A stretch of DNA of 64,000 bases from NCBI RefSeq assembly GCF_003963535.1, contig NZ_CP034539.1, forward strand, positions 10,292,001-10,356,000. Reading direction: 5' to 3'. A program made the position numbers and the translations under genes. This stretch comes from Streptomyces cyaneochromogenes. Its GTDB lineage: Bacteria > Actinomycetota > Actinomycetes > Streptomycetales > Streptomycetaceae. Shown here in pieces: positions 53,653 to 63,574 of the stretch. Under the pieces are notes generated by a model. It saw nothing but the letters and a program-made list of their open reading frames with translations. It did no database searches and had not been told where the DNA came from. The first letter of the stretch is position 1. The number at the start of each line of letters is the position of its first letter.

Positions 53653-54543
53653 TTATGCGTTCGGGGCCGGATTCTTGAGTATCTCTGTCAGGGCGGAGAT
53701 GCTGTGGTTGCCGTAGCCGGCCTCGACGGCTCGCTTCAGCAAGTCATGGAAGGGCTTGTGCCACTCCATGTCGAGGTTCGCTTCCTTGCCGAGTTCCTCG
53801 TCATGGGCGGCTCCAGCCAGGAACAGATTTACCGAGGACCCGGGCTTGCTGTAGTCGCCGCGGTCAATCTCCTCAGCGAAGACCGGCAGCACCGAGTTGA
53901 TCATCTCGAACCACTTGATGCTGAACCGCACCATCGAGGCCACCTCAAGGCCACGCGCCTGCATTGCTGCCGCGCCCTGGAAGAAGCCGACGAGCGCGGG
54001 CAACAGGGTGCCGCCCACGGCCATTTCGTACAGGGCGGCGAGATCGGCATCGGTACCGAGGTAGACGGTGTCGCCGCCCAACACCCGCAGCGCCGACGCG
54101 AACTCGTCGAAGACGGTGTTGTCGCCGCCGTAATACAGGAGAGTGTCCTCAGCTCCGACGGCGGACGGCACGTTCTTGATCGCCCCGTCGAGGTATCGCG
54201 CGCCGTGCCGGAGCGTCCATTGGGCCATCTGACGGGCACCGGCCGGCGAACCGCTGTTCAGGCTCACAAGGGCCCGACCCTGGAGGGTGGCAGCGGCCGG
54301 TTCCAGGGCCTCGATGGTGTTCTCGTACGTGGTCAGGCAGGCGATGATCAGCGGACTCGCCGCGACTGCCTCGTCCACAGTCTGCGTGTGAACGGCGCCC
54401 TTGGACACGAGTGGTTCGGCCTTCGATGCTGTCCTGTTCCAGACGGTGGTCCGGTGTCCGGCGTCAATGAATGCTCCAGCTAATGCGCTGCCCATCGAGC
54501 CCAGCCCTATGACGGTCACGGGAGTGCGATGGCACCCGGTCAT
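53653..54543 (-). CDS. NAD(P)-dependent imine reductase / 6-phosphogluconate dehydrogenase-like oxidoreductase
   Basis: 296 residues. Rossmann motif VIGLGSMGSALAGAFIDAGH (about 11-30), NRTASKAEPL, and the C-terminal helical dimerisation domain with AALYEMAVGGTLLPALVGFF and HKPFHDLLKRAVEAGYGNHS typical of imine reductases and NAD-binding beta-hydroxyacid dehydrogenase relatives. Divergent from an HxlR regulator, which probably controls it. Substrate unknown. Confidence 0.85.
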   Translation of the reverse strand: MTGCHRTPVTVIGLGSMGSALAGAFIDAGHRTTVWNRTASKAEPLVSKGAVHTQTVDEAVAASPLIIACLTTYENTIEALEPAAATLQGRALVSLNSGSPAGARQMAQWTLRHGARYLDGAIKNVPSAVGAEDTLLYYGGDNTVFDEFASALRVLGGDTVYLGTDADLAALYEMAVGGTLLPALVGFFQGAAAMQARGLEVASMVRFSIKWFEMINSVLPVFAEEIDRGDYSKPGSSVNLFLAGAAHDEELGKEANLDMEWHKPFHDLLKRAVEAGYGNHSISALTEILKNPAPNA

Positions 54544-54673
54544 ACGTTCTGCTCCTGCCTGATGCCGATGTAACTGGAGTGTGAAACGGGTCGAGTAGTC
54601 GGTATCGCACGGAATTGCTGTCCTCTCGGTGCGACGCCTGATCCATGCTGCGATGGCGCCAACATTTCTACAA

Positions 54674-54702
54674 GTACCTACAATTCTGTCTGGTACCCAC
54701 AG
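54674..54702. promoter_or_regulatory. Putative HxlR operator
   Basis: GTACC (54674-54678) and GGTAC (54692-54696) form an inverted repeat with 13 bases between; GTACCTACAA and GTACCCACAG also form a direct repeat at 19-base spacing. GTAC-rich inverted repeats are typical of HxlR-family operators. Lies 21 bases upstream of the hxlR-type start. Confidence 0.5.
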
Positions 54703-54722
54703 TTTTGTTAGGGGGAGTGCTG

Positions 54723-55052
54723 GTGCGGAAGCGGAGCTATACCTGTGGCCTGGACGCTGCCATCGACGTCATGGGAGGGAAATGGAAGGGGTTGATCCTG
54801 TTCTGGCTCGGCGAGGGGCCGCTGCGCTTCGGCGAGTTGCGCCGGACGGTGGTGGGCATCAGTGAGCGGATGCTGATCCTGCAACTTCGGGAACTGGAGG
54901 CCAGTGGCCTGGTGCACCGCGAGGTCCATGACCAGGTGCCGCCGAAGGTGGAGTACTCACTGACCGAGTTCGGTCACTCGCTCCTTGCCGCTCTCACCCC
55001 ACTCGGCCAGTGGGGTGAGGACCACATAGAGCGTCTGGAAGCGCTCCCGTGA
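54723..55052 (+). CDS. HxlR family transcriptional regulator
   Basis: 109 residues. One conserved Cys near the start (RKRSYTCGLDAAIDVMGGKW, KGLILFWLGEGPLRFGELRR) and the winged helix ISERMLILQLRELEASGLVH, REVHDQVPPKVEYSLTEFGH define the HxlR family; the Cys often senses electrophiles or oxidants. GTG start at 54723 with GGGGGAG 4 bases upstream; earlier in-frame ATGs would cross the operator. Probable regulator of the divergent imine reductase gene. Confidence 0.9.
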   Translation: MRKRSYTCGLDAAIDVMGGKWKGLILFWLGEGPLRFGELRRTVVGISERMLILQLRELEASGLVHREVHDQVPPKVEYSLTEFGHSLLAALTPLGQWGEDHIERLEALP

Positions 55053-55339
55053 GCCTGCCACACGAAAGTGCAGAGAAGGCGGCCGCGACGCCTCGGTCTC
55101 TGCGCCTACTGTCCGGTCCTCGGAAGGCGCCTCACCACCGATCTTGATGTGCCACGATCCCCATCGCGGCGGTGTGATCACAGCACCAGAGACGTCCTGG
55201 ACAGCCCCGTTCAAAGGACTCAGCCACGGCTCTTGACTCGTCTGGCGGCTGCACTGCTCCGCGAGAACGCGACTGCGCCCGTGCGGGAGCGGTCGTAGAC
55301 ACTTCCTCCGGAAGATCGTCGACGGGACCCTGGCCCCCT

Positions 55340-55691
55340 GCGGCTGCCAAGCAGTCGAAGAGCTACAGGTACGCAACCAACCGCCAGGTCGTCACCGAAG
55401 GCGACTCCCGACTGGTCGTCGCCGTCGGCCGGACCACGGTCATCGCGGACGGTGGCTACCCGGGCACCGGCTTGGGCATGGCGCACCGCCACGAACCCTG
55501 CAAGACCGAAGTGCCCGAATGGAAGGAGGAGCACAACATGTCCCCCTCGAAAGGTCCAGGCCCCTCGTCGAGCACGTCTTCGCGCGGTGGGGATATGGAA
55601 GATCCTTCGTGACTGGCGTCTGATGGGCGAGGGCATTCACACGGCGATGCTCGGCATCAGCCGACTTCACCACCATGCCCTCACAATATGA
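55340..55691 (+). pseudogene. IS5-superfamily transposase C-terminal remnant
   Basis: TTVIADGGYPGTGLGMAHRH and PEWKEEHNMS in one frame, then VGIWKILRDWRLMGEGIHTA, MLGISRLHHHALTI in another, match the DDE_4-type end (TVADKGYRGTGL...RxxVERVFARLKNWRILRDCRLKG, VHHAMLGIARLHNLAL). The frame breaks and lack of the first half show it is dead. The 287 bases before it hold nothing recognisable. Confidence 0.7.
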
Positions 55692-55768
55692 CTCTAGCCC
55701 TCTCCATGAGATCACCTTCAGGAGAACCCGAGGGAGACGGCCCCCAACCTCGCAGTGGCGGAGGGGGC

Positions 55769-56203
55769 TCAGTCGAGACAGAACTCGTTGCCCTCGATGT
55801 CCTGCATCACAATGCACGACTCGTTGTCCTCATCGGCAAGCAGTGTTCGCAGGTGTACCGCACCGAGCGCGACCAGTCGTGCGCATTCGGCCTCCAATGT
55901 GGCGAGGCGCTCTTCACCCACGAGTCCGGTGCCGGCCCGCACGTCGAGATGCACCCGATTCTTGACGATCTTCCCTTCGGGAACGCGCTGGAAGAGCAGG
56001 CGCGGGCCTGCACCCGAGGGATCACTGCACGCGAAGTACGTGACCTGATCCTCAGGCGGGAGCGAGCGATGGTAGTCCTCCCAAGTGGCAAACCCCTCCG
56101 GGACTGGCGGTACGACATACCCCAAGACCTCGCACCAAAAGCCGGCGAGGCGCGCAGGTTCTGCGCAGTCGAAAGTGACTTGGAACTGCTTGATCGATGA
56201 CAT
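55769..56203 (-). CDS. VOC (glyoxalase-like) protein
   Basis: 144 residues: FQVTFDCAEPARLAGFWCEV, LGYVVPPVPEGF, GPRLLFQRVPEGKIVKNRVH, LDV and the terminal IVMQDIEGNEFCLD, the Glyoxalase_6-type pattern common in Streptomyces. ATG at 56203. Function unknown; resistance or catabolism are both possible. Monocistronic. Confidence 0.85.
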   Translation of the reverse strand: MSSIKQFQVTFDCAEPARLAGFWCEVLGYVVPPVPEGFATWEDYHRSLPPEDQVTYFACSDPSGAGPRLLFQRVPEGKIVKNRVHLDVRAGTGLVGEERLATLEAECARLVALGAVHLRTLLADEDNESCIVMQDIEGNEFCLD

Positions 56204-56518
56204 CGGCGCACCATAGCAGGGGAGTTGGTACTCCAGTCCGACTTCGCGATCTTACGGTGGACTGAGCCCAGGCACGATGGTTGTCGCGCAGACGGACTTG
56301 TTGTCGCCAGGATCGCAGCAGGCGCATCGAGGAGAGACCTGTGCGGGATCGGCAGGGTCAGATGCACCTGCCGAAACAGAGCATGGTGCCGACGCCTTCG
56401 GGCGGTAACGCGAACGGGGGTAGGCACCAGGTGGACCTGGGGGGCCTCCACCAGTGCGTCGAAGTTCGGAACGCGTGAGGCTGAACTGGCTTTTGACGCG
56501 CCATGTTTGGAGGAACTT
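56204..56518. other. Divergent promoter region, no gene seen
   Basis: 315 bases between the VOC start and the lipase start. Minus-strand FDALVEAPQVHLVPTPVRVT hints at relic coding sequence but no family is recognised. Confidence 0.3.
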
Positions 56519-57829
56519 GTGGTCATCTTCGCCTCACCATCCTCGCGCACGGCAACGCGGTACCGCGGCGGCCTTTGGGCAGTAGGGACAGTCGTCTGCT
56601 GCGGCCTGATGCTGAGCGGGCCGACCGTCGCCACCGCCGCCCCTGCGCCCACCGCCCATGCCCAGGCGCAGGCGCAGGCGCAGCGCGAGGAGCGTGGCCG
56701 GGGCGTGCTGGTCTCCGCCGAGAAGCTGTACACGCTCGCGACCCCGCGGGCGGTGGCTGCCGAGCTGGGCAGCGCCGGGTTCGAAGACGGCACCGTCCGG
56801 TACGGCGTGGTCGCGTACCGGCTGGTCTACCGGACCGTCGATCCGCACGGACGGCCCACCACGGCGAGCGGGCTGCTCGTGCTCCCGCTCAACAGTGAAA
56901 GACGGTTGCAGGCCGTCTCCTTCGCGCACGGCACTGGCAGTCACAAGGACGATTCCCCGTCCATGCGGCGCGGCGCTTTCGTGTCAGCGCCGGTGATCGC
57001 GCATGCTTCGGCGGGTGCTGCGGGTGTGGCGCCCGACTATCTGGGGATGGGCAAGGGCCCCGGTTTGCACCCGTGGATGGACATTGGCTCCGAGACCACG
57101 GCATCCCTGGACATGCTGCGGGCGGCCCGCGCCTTCGTGCCGCGGACCGGACATGTGCTGGAGCGGGAGGTTATGGTCACCGGCTTCTCGCAGGGCGCCT
57201 CGGCGGCACTGGGGCTCAGCCGGGCTCTTCAGGCGGGTGAGGACCGCTGGTTCAGACTGGGCGCGCTGGCACCGGTCAGCGGCGCATACGACTTCGGTGG
57301 AACGGAGTTGCCCGCCTTGCTCGACGGCAAGGTGGAACCCAAGTCCGGTGTGGTGTACGCGGCCTACACCCTGGTGGCGTTCCAACGGCTCCACGACATC
57401 TACGACAGCCCCGGCGAGGTCTTCCGAGCCCCGTACGACAGCACCGTCGAGGCGCTCTTCGACGGCGCGCACACGGGGGAGCAGCTGATGCGGGGTACCC
57501 CGGGCACTGTCGACGAGCTGCTGACCGAGCACGGCCGCGAGCTGCTCGCACATCCGACGGGGCCGCTGGCAGCAGCGCTGCGCACAACCGATGCCGTATG
57601 CACGGACTGGGCTCCCCGTGCCCCGGTCCGGCTCTATATGGCGACTGGGGACGAGCAGGCCGTCAACGCCAACACGGAGCGCTGCCGGGCTGCTCTGTTC
57701 AGGAAAGGCGTGGACGCCCCGGTCGTTGATCTTGGTGCTGTCGAATACCACGGATCCCGTCACCTGGGATCCAATGTCGCGGCCACGTCGTCGATCGTGC
57801 GCTGGTTCGGTGAGCTGCGCCAGCAGTGA
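56519..57829 (+). CDS. Secreted alpha/beta hydrolase (lipase-like)
   Basis: 436 residues from GTG 56519 (GGAGGA just upstream). Signal peptide at about 15-45 (GLWAVGTVVCCGLMLSGPTV, ATAAPAP). The nucleophile elbow is MVTGFSQGASAALGLSRAL (Ser in GFSQG, near 226), preceded by VSFAHGTGSHKD (oxyanion region) and APDYLGMG, the LIP-type secretory lipase/cephalosporin-esterase-like pattern. Later Asp (ATGDEQAV) and His (YHGSRHL) complete the triad. Likely an extracellular esterase. Confidence 0.85.
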   Translation: MVIFASPSSRTATRYRGGLWAVGTVVCCGLMLSGPTVATAAPAPTAHAQAQAQAQREERGRGVLVSAEKLYTLATPRAVAAELGSAGFEDGTVRYGVVAYRLVYRTVDPHGRPTTASGLLVLPLNSERRLQAVSFAHGTGSHKDDSPSMRRGAFVSAPVIAHASAGAAGVAPDYLGMGKGPGLHPWMDIGSETTASLDMLRAARAFVPRTGHVLEREVMVTGFSQGASAALGLSRALQAGEDRWFRLGALAPVSGAYDFGGTELPALLDGKVEPKSGVVYAAYTLVAFQRLHDIYDSPGEVFRAPYDSTVEALFDGAHTGEQLMRGTPGTVDELLTEHGRELLAHPTGPLAAALRTTDAVCTDWAPRAPVRLYMATGDEQAVNANTERCRAALFRKGVDAPVVDLGAVEYHGSRHLGSNVAATSSIVRWFGELRQQ

Positions 57830-58048
57830 CGTGAACGTGGCAGGTGCATCGGGTGACTATGCCGTGCTGGCCGCGCTGATGGTGACAAGCGGCGTGCTTA
57901 CCCGTGACAACCACCCTGCCTCAACCGCTGACAGACCAGCAAGATCGGCTGCTCTCCTTGGTGACAACATCTGCACACGGACGCGGGTGCGGACGGGTCG
58001 GCCACCGCGTGATCATCGGGGGTTGGGTGGACTCCTGAAGATCGTGCG

Positions 58049-59250
58049 GTGGCTGTGGGCCAAAGCGTAGACCCTGCCCGCTGGCAGGCGATGTTCGACC
58101 AGGTCATGGCCCGGATCGCGGGACGGTACGGGCGAGTTGAGCCACGAGTGGCCGCCCGCGCCTATCTGCTCGGGGTGCTGTCGAGTATCGAGCGGAAGAA
58201 CTGCTGGCAGCTGGCCGAGCAGGCCCGATTCGCCCGGCCCGGGCCGATGCAGTGACTGTTGCGCTACGCCCGCTGGGTCGCCGATGCCGTCCGCGACGAC
58301 CTGCGCTCCTGTGCCGCCGACCATCTCGGCACCGACGGCGCGGTACTCATCGTGGACGAGACCGGCTTCGTGAAGAAGAGTCACGCCTCGGCAGGCGTGC
58401 AACGGCGGTACACCGGCATCGCAGGACGCGTCGAGAACTCCCAGGTGGGCGTGTTCCCCGCCCCGGCCGCCGAACGGGGACGGGCTCTGATCGACCGCCG
58501 GCTCTACCTGCCCCAGCATTCCTGGTGCACGGATCCCGAACGCCGCCAGCAGGCCGGGATACCCGAGGCAGCGCAGTTCGCGACCAAGCCCCGCCTGGCC
58601 GGGGAGACGATTACTGCCGCGCTGGACGCCGGCATCACCGCCTCCAGGGTGACCGGCGACGAAGCCTACGGCCAAGACCCCCACCTGCGGCCTACCCTGG
58701 AGGAACGCGGCATCGGCTACGTACTGGCCGTCGCCTGCTCCACCCGGGTCCGGATCGACCAAGGCCGCACCGTCATCCGCGCCGACGTCCTCGCACACCG
58801 CCTGCCCGCCCCGGCGTGGCAACCGCACAGTGCCGGATGAGGTGCAAAGGGCCCGCGCCATTACGACTGGGCCAGGATCCACATCGGCAGCGGCAGCCAA
58901 CGCCATCTGCTGATCCGCCGCAACTGCACCACCGGCGAACTCGCCTTCTACCTCTGCTGGTCACCCACCGCGGTGACACTGGCCGAACTGGTCCGCGTCG
59001 CCGGTATCCGCTGGAGCGTCGAGGAATGCTGCCAGGCCGCCAAGAGTCACATCGGACTCGACCACTACCACGTCAGGCACTGGACCTCATGGCACCGGCA
59101 CCCCAACCTCGCCATGCTCGCTCTGGCCTTCCTGACCGCCGTCGCCGCCGGCACGGCCCCCGACCCGCCCGCCGACCGGCCCCACCCGGCCCGCGGCAGC
59201 GACCCGATCTCCTTGACCGTCCCGGAGGAAGCGCAGGCCACGGCGCAGGT
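58049..59250 (+). pseudogene. IS701-family transposase pseudogene
   Basis: VDPARWQAMFDQVMARIAGR, FARPGPMQ then TGA (where relatives have an Arg codon, CGA to TGA), then LLRYARWVADAVRDDLRSCA, VLIVDETGFVKKSHASAGVQ (first Asp), VTGDEAYGQDPHLRPTLEE (second Asp). A one-base loss near 58840 shifts the frame, and HYDWARIHIGSGSQRHLLIR, RWSVEECCQAAKSHIGLDHY follows. It is unrelated in detail to the two intact IS701 copies at 60-64 kb. Confidence 0.8.
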
Positions 59251-59617
59251 GGCCGCGCTCGGCGCGGCCGGAGGCCGGACCCCGTGCCGACGCTGCAGAC
59301 GGCCTCTTGCGTGCGGTACGGCGTGTGCGGATGCGCGGCGCTCGCTGGCGCGATCTGTGCCGTTCAGTCATCCCTGGCCACCGTGAAGCCGTCCTCAAGC
59401 GTGGAACGCGCGGCGTGCCCGTGACGGCGTATGTGCCAAGGAACGTAGCCCATACTCCACCCGCTCCCGACCAGCAGTGCGGACTAAGCACTGCCGGAAC
59501 TGCGCGTGCCGATCCTCTCCGAGCCCGCGCCCCGGAGTACCTGAACATCGCTTTTGATCGTGCGTTTTTCGTACCGATGATCTAATGTCGCGCTGTTCTC
59601 AGGGGAGGGGATGACGC
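59251..59617. other. Intergenic region before the DsbA-like gene
   Basis: Eroded 3' end of the IS701 relic followed by the upstream region of the lipoprotein gene, which has GGGGAGGGG as a ribosome-binding site at 59603-59611. No other gene is supported. Confidence 0.35.
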
Positions 59618-60349
59618 ATGGGGCGTGGGGGCTGGTGGGCTGCGGTGTGCGCGGCCGCAGTGCTGGTGGTGACAGGGTGCGGGCAGCGAGCGGCGGAGCA
59701 CGAGGCTGACTTCACGAGCGCCGAGGAACTGCCGGAAAGGCTCGGCGCGGACGGCATCACCATCTCGGTCGGCGACCCCGAAGCGCCAGTGAAGGTGCAC
59801 CTGTATGAGGATCCCCGCTGTCCGTACTGCGAGGAGTTCGAGACCACCGGCGGCGGTCCGCAACTGCAGGAGGCGATGCTGGACCGTTGGGCCAGAGTCG
59901 AGTACACCCTCGCATCCTTCCTGGACGACCGGGTCGGCGGCACCGGGTCGAAGAAGGCGGTCAACGCGCTGCGCGCCGCGCTGGAGGAAGGCAAGTTCGT
60001 GGAGTACCACGAGGTGCTCTACGCCAACCAGCCCGAGGAGAGCGTCGACGGCTACACCGACGCCTACCTGCTTCAACTGGCCGGCAAGATCAAGGGCTTG
60101 CGCAGTCCACAGTTCGACGCGGCCGTGAAATCCATGAAGTACCGCGCCTTCGTTACGGCCTCCCAGAAGGCCTACGAGAAGGCCGGGGGAGCAAAGGAAC
60201 CCGAAGGCCCCGGCACACCCACCGCGGTGATCAACGACAAGCAGATCCCGCTGCAGTACAACGCCCTCCTCCTGGAGAGCGATGCCTTCGCCGAATTGCT
60301 GCAGCGGATCTACGACCAGCCCCGAGAGTGGGAGGACACCGCTCTGTAA
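59618..60349 (+). CDS. DsbA-like thioredoxin-fold lipoprotein
   Basis: 243 residues. A lipoprotein signal with lipobox VVTGC (Cys 21). The thioredoxin domain starts near 50; active site EDPRCPYCEEF (CPYC, near 68) and the cis-Pro loop GPGTPTAVINDKQ. A Thioredoxin_4 (DsbA/BdbD-like) family member, predicted to catalyse disulfide formation or exchange at the outer face of the membrane. No partner DsbB/VKOR gene is nearby. ATG at 59618. Confidence 0.88.
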   Translation: MGRGGWWAAVCAAAVLVVTGCGQRAAEHEADFTSAEELPERLGADGITISVGDPEAPVKVHLYEDPRCPYCEEFETTGGGPQLQEAMLDRWARVEYTLASFLDDRVGGTGSKKAVNALRAALEEGKFVEYHEVLYANQPEESVDGYTDAYLLQLAGKIKGLRSPQFDAAVKSMKYRAFVTASQKAYEKAGGAKEPEGPGTPTAVINDKQIPLQYNALLLESDAFAELLQRIYDQPREWEDTAL

Positions 60350-60417
60350 GCCCTATAGGCATTCCTAGTGCCACATCAGGCAAACTTCGACCTGTTTGCC
60401 AGTGAGAGGATCACTAG

Positions 60418-61813
60418 TAGTGCTTCGTTAGGTTCTGGTTCTGCTTGGGGTGAGGGGGCGGCCGCAGGTGGTGCAGGTACCGTCCCAGCAGCGCAGCAGG
60501 TCCTGCAACGCGTCGAGGACCTGGTAGAGACTCAGGCTGTCGTGCGGGCTTTTGGGTCGTAACGCCGCAGGGTGAGGAAGGCCTGGGCGGCGGTGACGAG
60601 GGTGACGTGGTGGTGCCAGCCGCGCCAGGTGCGGCCCTCGAAATGGTCCAGGCCCAGCCCGTGCTTGAGCTCGCGGTAATCGTGCTCGATACGCCAGCGC
60701 ATCTTCGCAAAGCGCACCAGGTCGGCGATGGGGGTGGTGGCGGGCAGGTTGCTCATCCAGTAGCCGGTGGGTGCGTCGGCGTCTTCGGGCTGTTCCACCA
60801 GCAGCGTCCGCAGCGGCAGCACCCCGTCCCACCGGCCGCGTCCACCGGCCTGTTCCTGCGCGGTGCGGGTAGCTTCCTTGCCCGAGGGCCGCACCTCAAG
60901 CACCGCAAAGCGTGAGGTCATCGTTCCTTTGCTGCCTTGGCGCCAGGTGACGGTTTCGAAGCGGGCGTGCGCATCGATGAGCTGGTGCAGGGGGCGGGCC
61001 GGTTCGCGATAGCGGGGCAGTGTGGGCGGGCCCAGGCCCTGGTAGGGCGGCAGATATGGGATGGCATTGGCCGGGCGGGCGATCTCCTTGGGCTCGACGG
61101 CCATGATGTAGGACCAGCCGCGTTCCTCCAGGGCCAGGCGGAAGGCGACGCTGCGGCCGTAGCCGGCATCGGCCACGAGCACCGGCACCGACGGCAGCCA
61201 GTCCGCCAGCCTCTCCAGCAGCCCCAACGCCAGACGCGGCTTGGTCACATGCCCGATCTCGTCGGGCACGCCCGCAGCCGTGCGCCGCGGGAGGTCGTGG
61301 GCCCATTCCTCGGGCAGGAACAGCTCCCACTCCAGCGGGCAGGAGGCGGTGTCGGTGGCGGCGTGCACGCTGACGGCGACCTGGCAGTTGGCCCGTTTGC
61401 CCAACGCTCCGCAGTACTGCCGGGCTACCCCGACCGAGGCCCGCCCGTACTTGGGAAACGACACGTCGTCGATGACCCACACATCGGGCTTGACCACCTC
61501 GACCAGCCGCTCGGCGATCCGCCGCCGCACCGGCGTCCACTGCCATGGCGACTGGTTGACGAACTGCTGCAGGGCCTGCATGTTCCCGTCCGGCAGCCGC
61601 TGGGCCATCGGCTGGATCGACTTGCGCCGGCCGTCCAGCATCAACCCCCGCAGATAGCACTCGCCCTTGGCCCGCTGATCCTTGCGCGGCACCGAGGCGA
61701 ACACATCGGCCACGAACAGCGCCAACGCGGCCCGTAATCGGTTCACTTCATGCGTGTCCACACTTCCAACATGCTCTTGATCAGCACAAACGCATAGACC
61801 TAACGAAGCACTA
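60418..61813 (-). mobile_element. IS701-family element, copy A, complete
   Basis: 1,396 bp with inverted ends TAGTGCTTCGTTAGGT (60418-60433) and ACCTAACGAAGCACTA (61798-61813). It carries one intact transposase on the minus strand and is flanked by CTAG. A second copy begins at 63575 in the opposite orientation. Confidence 0.9.
60532..61761 (-). CDS. IS701-family transposase
   Basis: 409 residues from GTG at 61761. VADVFASVPRKDQRAKGECY and VNQSPWQWTPVRRRIAERLV near the start, VWVIDDVSFPKYGRASVGVA (first Asp), VLVADAGYGRSVAFRLALEE (second Asp) and KMRWRIEHDYRELKHGLGLD (Glu) give a complete IS701 DDE core. It appears intact and potentially active. Confidence 0.9.
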   Translation of the reverse strand: MDTHEVNRLRAALALFVADVFASVPRKDQRAKGECYLRGLMLDGRRKSIQPMAQRLPDGNMQALQQFVNQSPWQWTPVRRRIAERLVEVVKPDVWVIDDVSFPKYGRASVGVARQYCGALGKRANCQVAVSVHAATDTASCPLEWELFLPEEWAHDLPRRTAAGVPDEIGHVTKPRLALGLLERLADWLPSVPVLVADAGYGRSVAFRLALEERGWSYIMAVEPKEIARPANAIPYLPPYQGLGPPTLPRYREPARPLHQLIDAHARFETVTWRQGSKGTMTSRFAVLEVRPSGKEATRTAQEQAGGRGRWDGVLPLRTLLVEQPEDADAPTGYWMSNLPATTPIADLVRFAKMRWRIEHDYRELKHGLGLDHFEGRTWRGWHHHVTLVTAAQAFLTLRRYDPKARTTA

Positions 61814-61849
61814 CTAGGGCCTGTCCTGTCGATCTCGGCCGTCCAACGG

Positions 61850-62533
61850 TCACACTCCGATGAAGCTCACCGTTTCCGTCATGTCCGCCCGCCCGGTGCG
61901 CAGTTGCGGCACGCCCTCCTTCTCGAACCCCACTGAGACGCCGCAGAACAGCACGAGTCCGTCATCGGCTCCGACTGCCCGGCTGACAGTCTCCCGGTAC
62001 ACGGTCCACATCACCTGGGGGCAGCTGTGCAGCCCCTCGGCCCTCAATAACAGCATGACCGTCTGCAGGTACATTCCCGCGTCAGCCCACTGTCCGGGCC
62101 CCATCGCCCGGTCGAGGTAGCAGAACAGGACGGTCGGCGCCCCGAACGCCTCCGAGTTCAAGGTGGCGATCTTCCTGGGCCGGTCTGGGTCGTCGCGCTC
62201 GATCCCCAGCGATTCGTACCGCTGGGCGGCGGCAGCAGCAAAGCGGTCCAGATACGGCGAGGCCAGCCCGTCCGGGTACATCGGGTATTCACGCTCCTCG
62301 CCGGGGTCCCCCGCCAGTGCCCTGGCTGTCGCGGTCCGCTTGAGTTCCGCCAAGGGTTCACCGGTCACGACGTACAGATGCCACGGCTGGAGGTTCCCGC
62401 TGGACGGAGCCCGCGTCGCTGCGGTCAGCACTCGTTCGAGTACCTCCTTGGGCACGGGCTCATCGCTGAACGCCCGCACGGCCCGGCGACTGTCCACGGC
62501 CTCATACACATCCACGTCTTCGCGTCCTCTCAT
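61850..62533 (-). CDS. Nitroreductase family protein
   Basis: 227 residues. VYEAVDSRRAVRAFSDEPVP, LERVLTAATRAPSSGNLQPW (FMN phosphate loop) and the C-terminal VFCGVSVGFEKEGVPQLRTG match FMN-dependent nitroreductases; NAD(P)H-dependent reduction of quinones or nitro compounds is the family reaction. Start ATG 62533; GTG six codons later is an alternative. It is the only non-transposase gene between two inverted IS701 copies. Confidence 0.85.
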   Translation of the reverse strand: MRGREDVDVYEAVDSRRAVRAFSDEPVPKEVLERVLTAATRAPSSGNLQPWHLYVVTGEPLAELKRTATARALAGDPGEEREYPMYPDGLASPYLDRFAAAAAQRYESLGIERDDPDRPRKIATLNSEAFGAPTVLFCYLDRAMGPGQWADAGMYLQTVMLLLRAEGLHSCPQVMWTVYRETVSRAVGADDGLVLFCGVSVGFEKEGVPQLRTGRADMTETVSFIGV

Positions 62534-62626
62534 TCAACCGGGCCCCTCCACCGTATTCAGCCGTCAGTACCGAGCATCGCCGGGGGTTGGGGCGTCCCGA
62601 CGATCAGTCCAATCGTTGATAGGACT

Positions 62627-63555
62627 GTGGGAGACAGAGGCGACTTGACGGATGCTCAGTGGAAGCGGCTGGAGCCGCTTCTACCGGTCAGCAATGGGCG
62701 TTGTGGCAGGTGGCGGGACCACCGCCAGGTCGTGAACGGGGTGCTCTACCGGATCCGCACGGGCGTGCACTGGCGCGATCTGCCGGAGCGATACGGACCG
62801 TGGAAGACGGTGCACCAGCGGCATCGCCGCTGGTCGGCGGACGGAACGTGGGAGAGGCTCCTGCGGCGGATCCAGGCCGAGGCGGACGCGGCCGGCGAGA
62901 TCGACTGGGACGTCTCGGTCGACTCGACGTCCGTGCGCGCACACCACCACGCTGCCGGCGCCCGGTACGCTCCGCCGCCCGCCATCAAAGGGGGCTCCGC
63001 TCAGGCCGTCAGAGCCGCTCGGGTTTGGGCGGAACTGATCGACCGGCCGGCGGAGGTGGTGAGGGAGGTGAGGCGCTCGGCCGGGCGTGCGGCGGGTTCA
63101 CCACCAAGATCCACCTGAGCGCGGACGGCCGCTGCCGGGTGCTCTCGCTGGTCATCACGCCCGGGCAGTGCGCCGACCGCACCCAGTTCGAGGCGGTCAT
63201 GGACCGGATCTGCGTGCCACGGCTGGCCTGCGGCAGGCTACGTACGAAGCCCGACAGCGTCGGTGCCGACAAGGGGTACAGCAACCGCCGAACTCGCCGC
63301 TACCTACGCAGAGGCGGAATCCGGCACGTCATCCCGGAGAAGGCCGACCAGGCAGCCAACCGGGTCCGACGCGGCAGCTCCGGGGGCCGACCGCCCGGTT
63401 TCGACAAGGACCGCTACAAGAAGCGCAACACCGTCGAACGGGCGATCAATAAACTGAAGGCCTTCCGCGCGGTTGCAACCAGGTTCGACAAGCGTGGCTA
63501 CGTCTACCTCGGAACCGCTACCGCAGCCGCGCTCGTCATCTGGCTCCACTCGTGA
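62627..63555 (+). CDS. IS5-family transposase made by -1 frameshifting
   Basis: OrfA from GTG 62627: DLTDAQWKRLEPLLPVSNGR, RIRTGVHWRDLPERYGPWKT, DWDVSVDSTSVRAHHHAAGA (first Asp). At AAAGGGGGC (62987-62995) a -1 slip leads to ALGRACGGFTTKIHLSADGR, VGADKGYSNRRTRRYLRRGG (second Asp) and KKRNTVERAINKLKAFRAVA (Glu), ending at 63555. The triad is complete only if the frameshift occurs. The right end lies near 63570 beside CTAG; the left end is ambiguous. Confidence 0.82.
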
Positions 63556-63574
63556 TCGCCAGGACACTGCCTAG

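Larger units (their letters stand above)
60414..61817. repeat. CTAG target duplication around IS701 copy A
   Basis: CTAG at 60414-60417 and 61814-61817 immediately flanks the element, the 4-bp duplication characteristic of IS701-family insertion. Confidence 0.75.
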
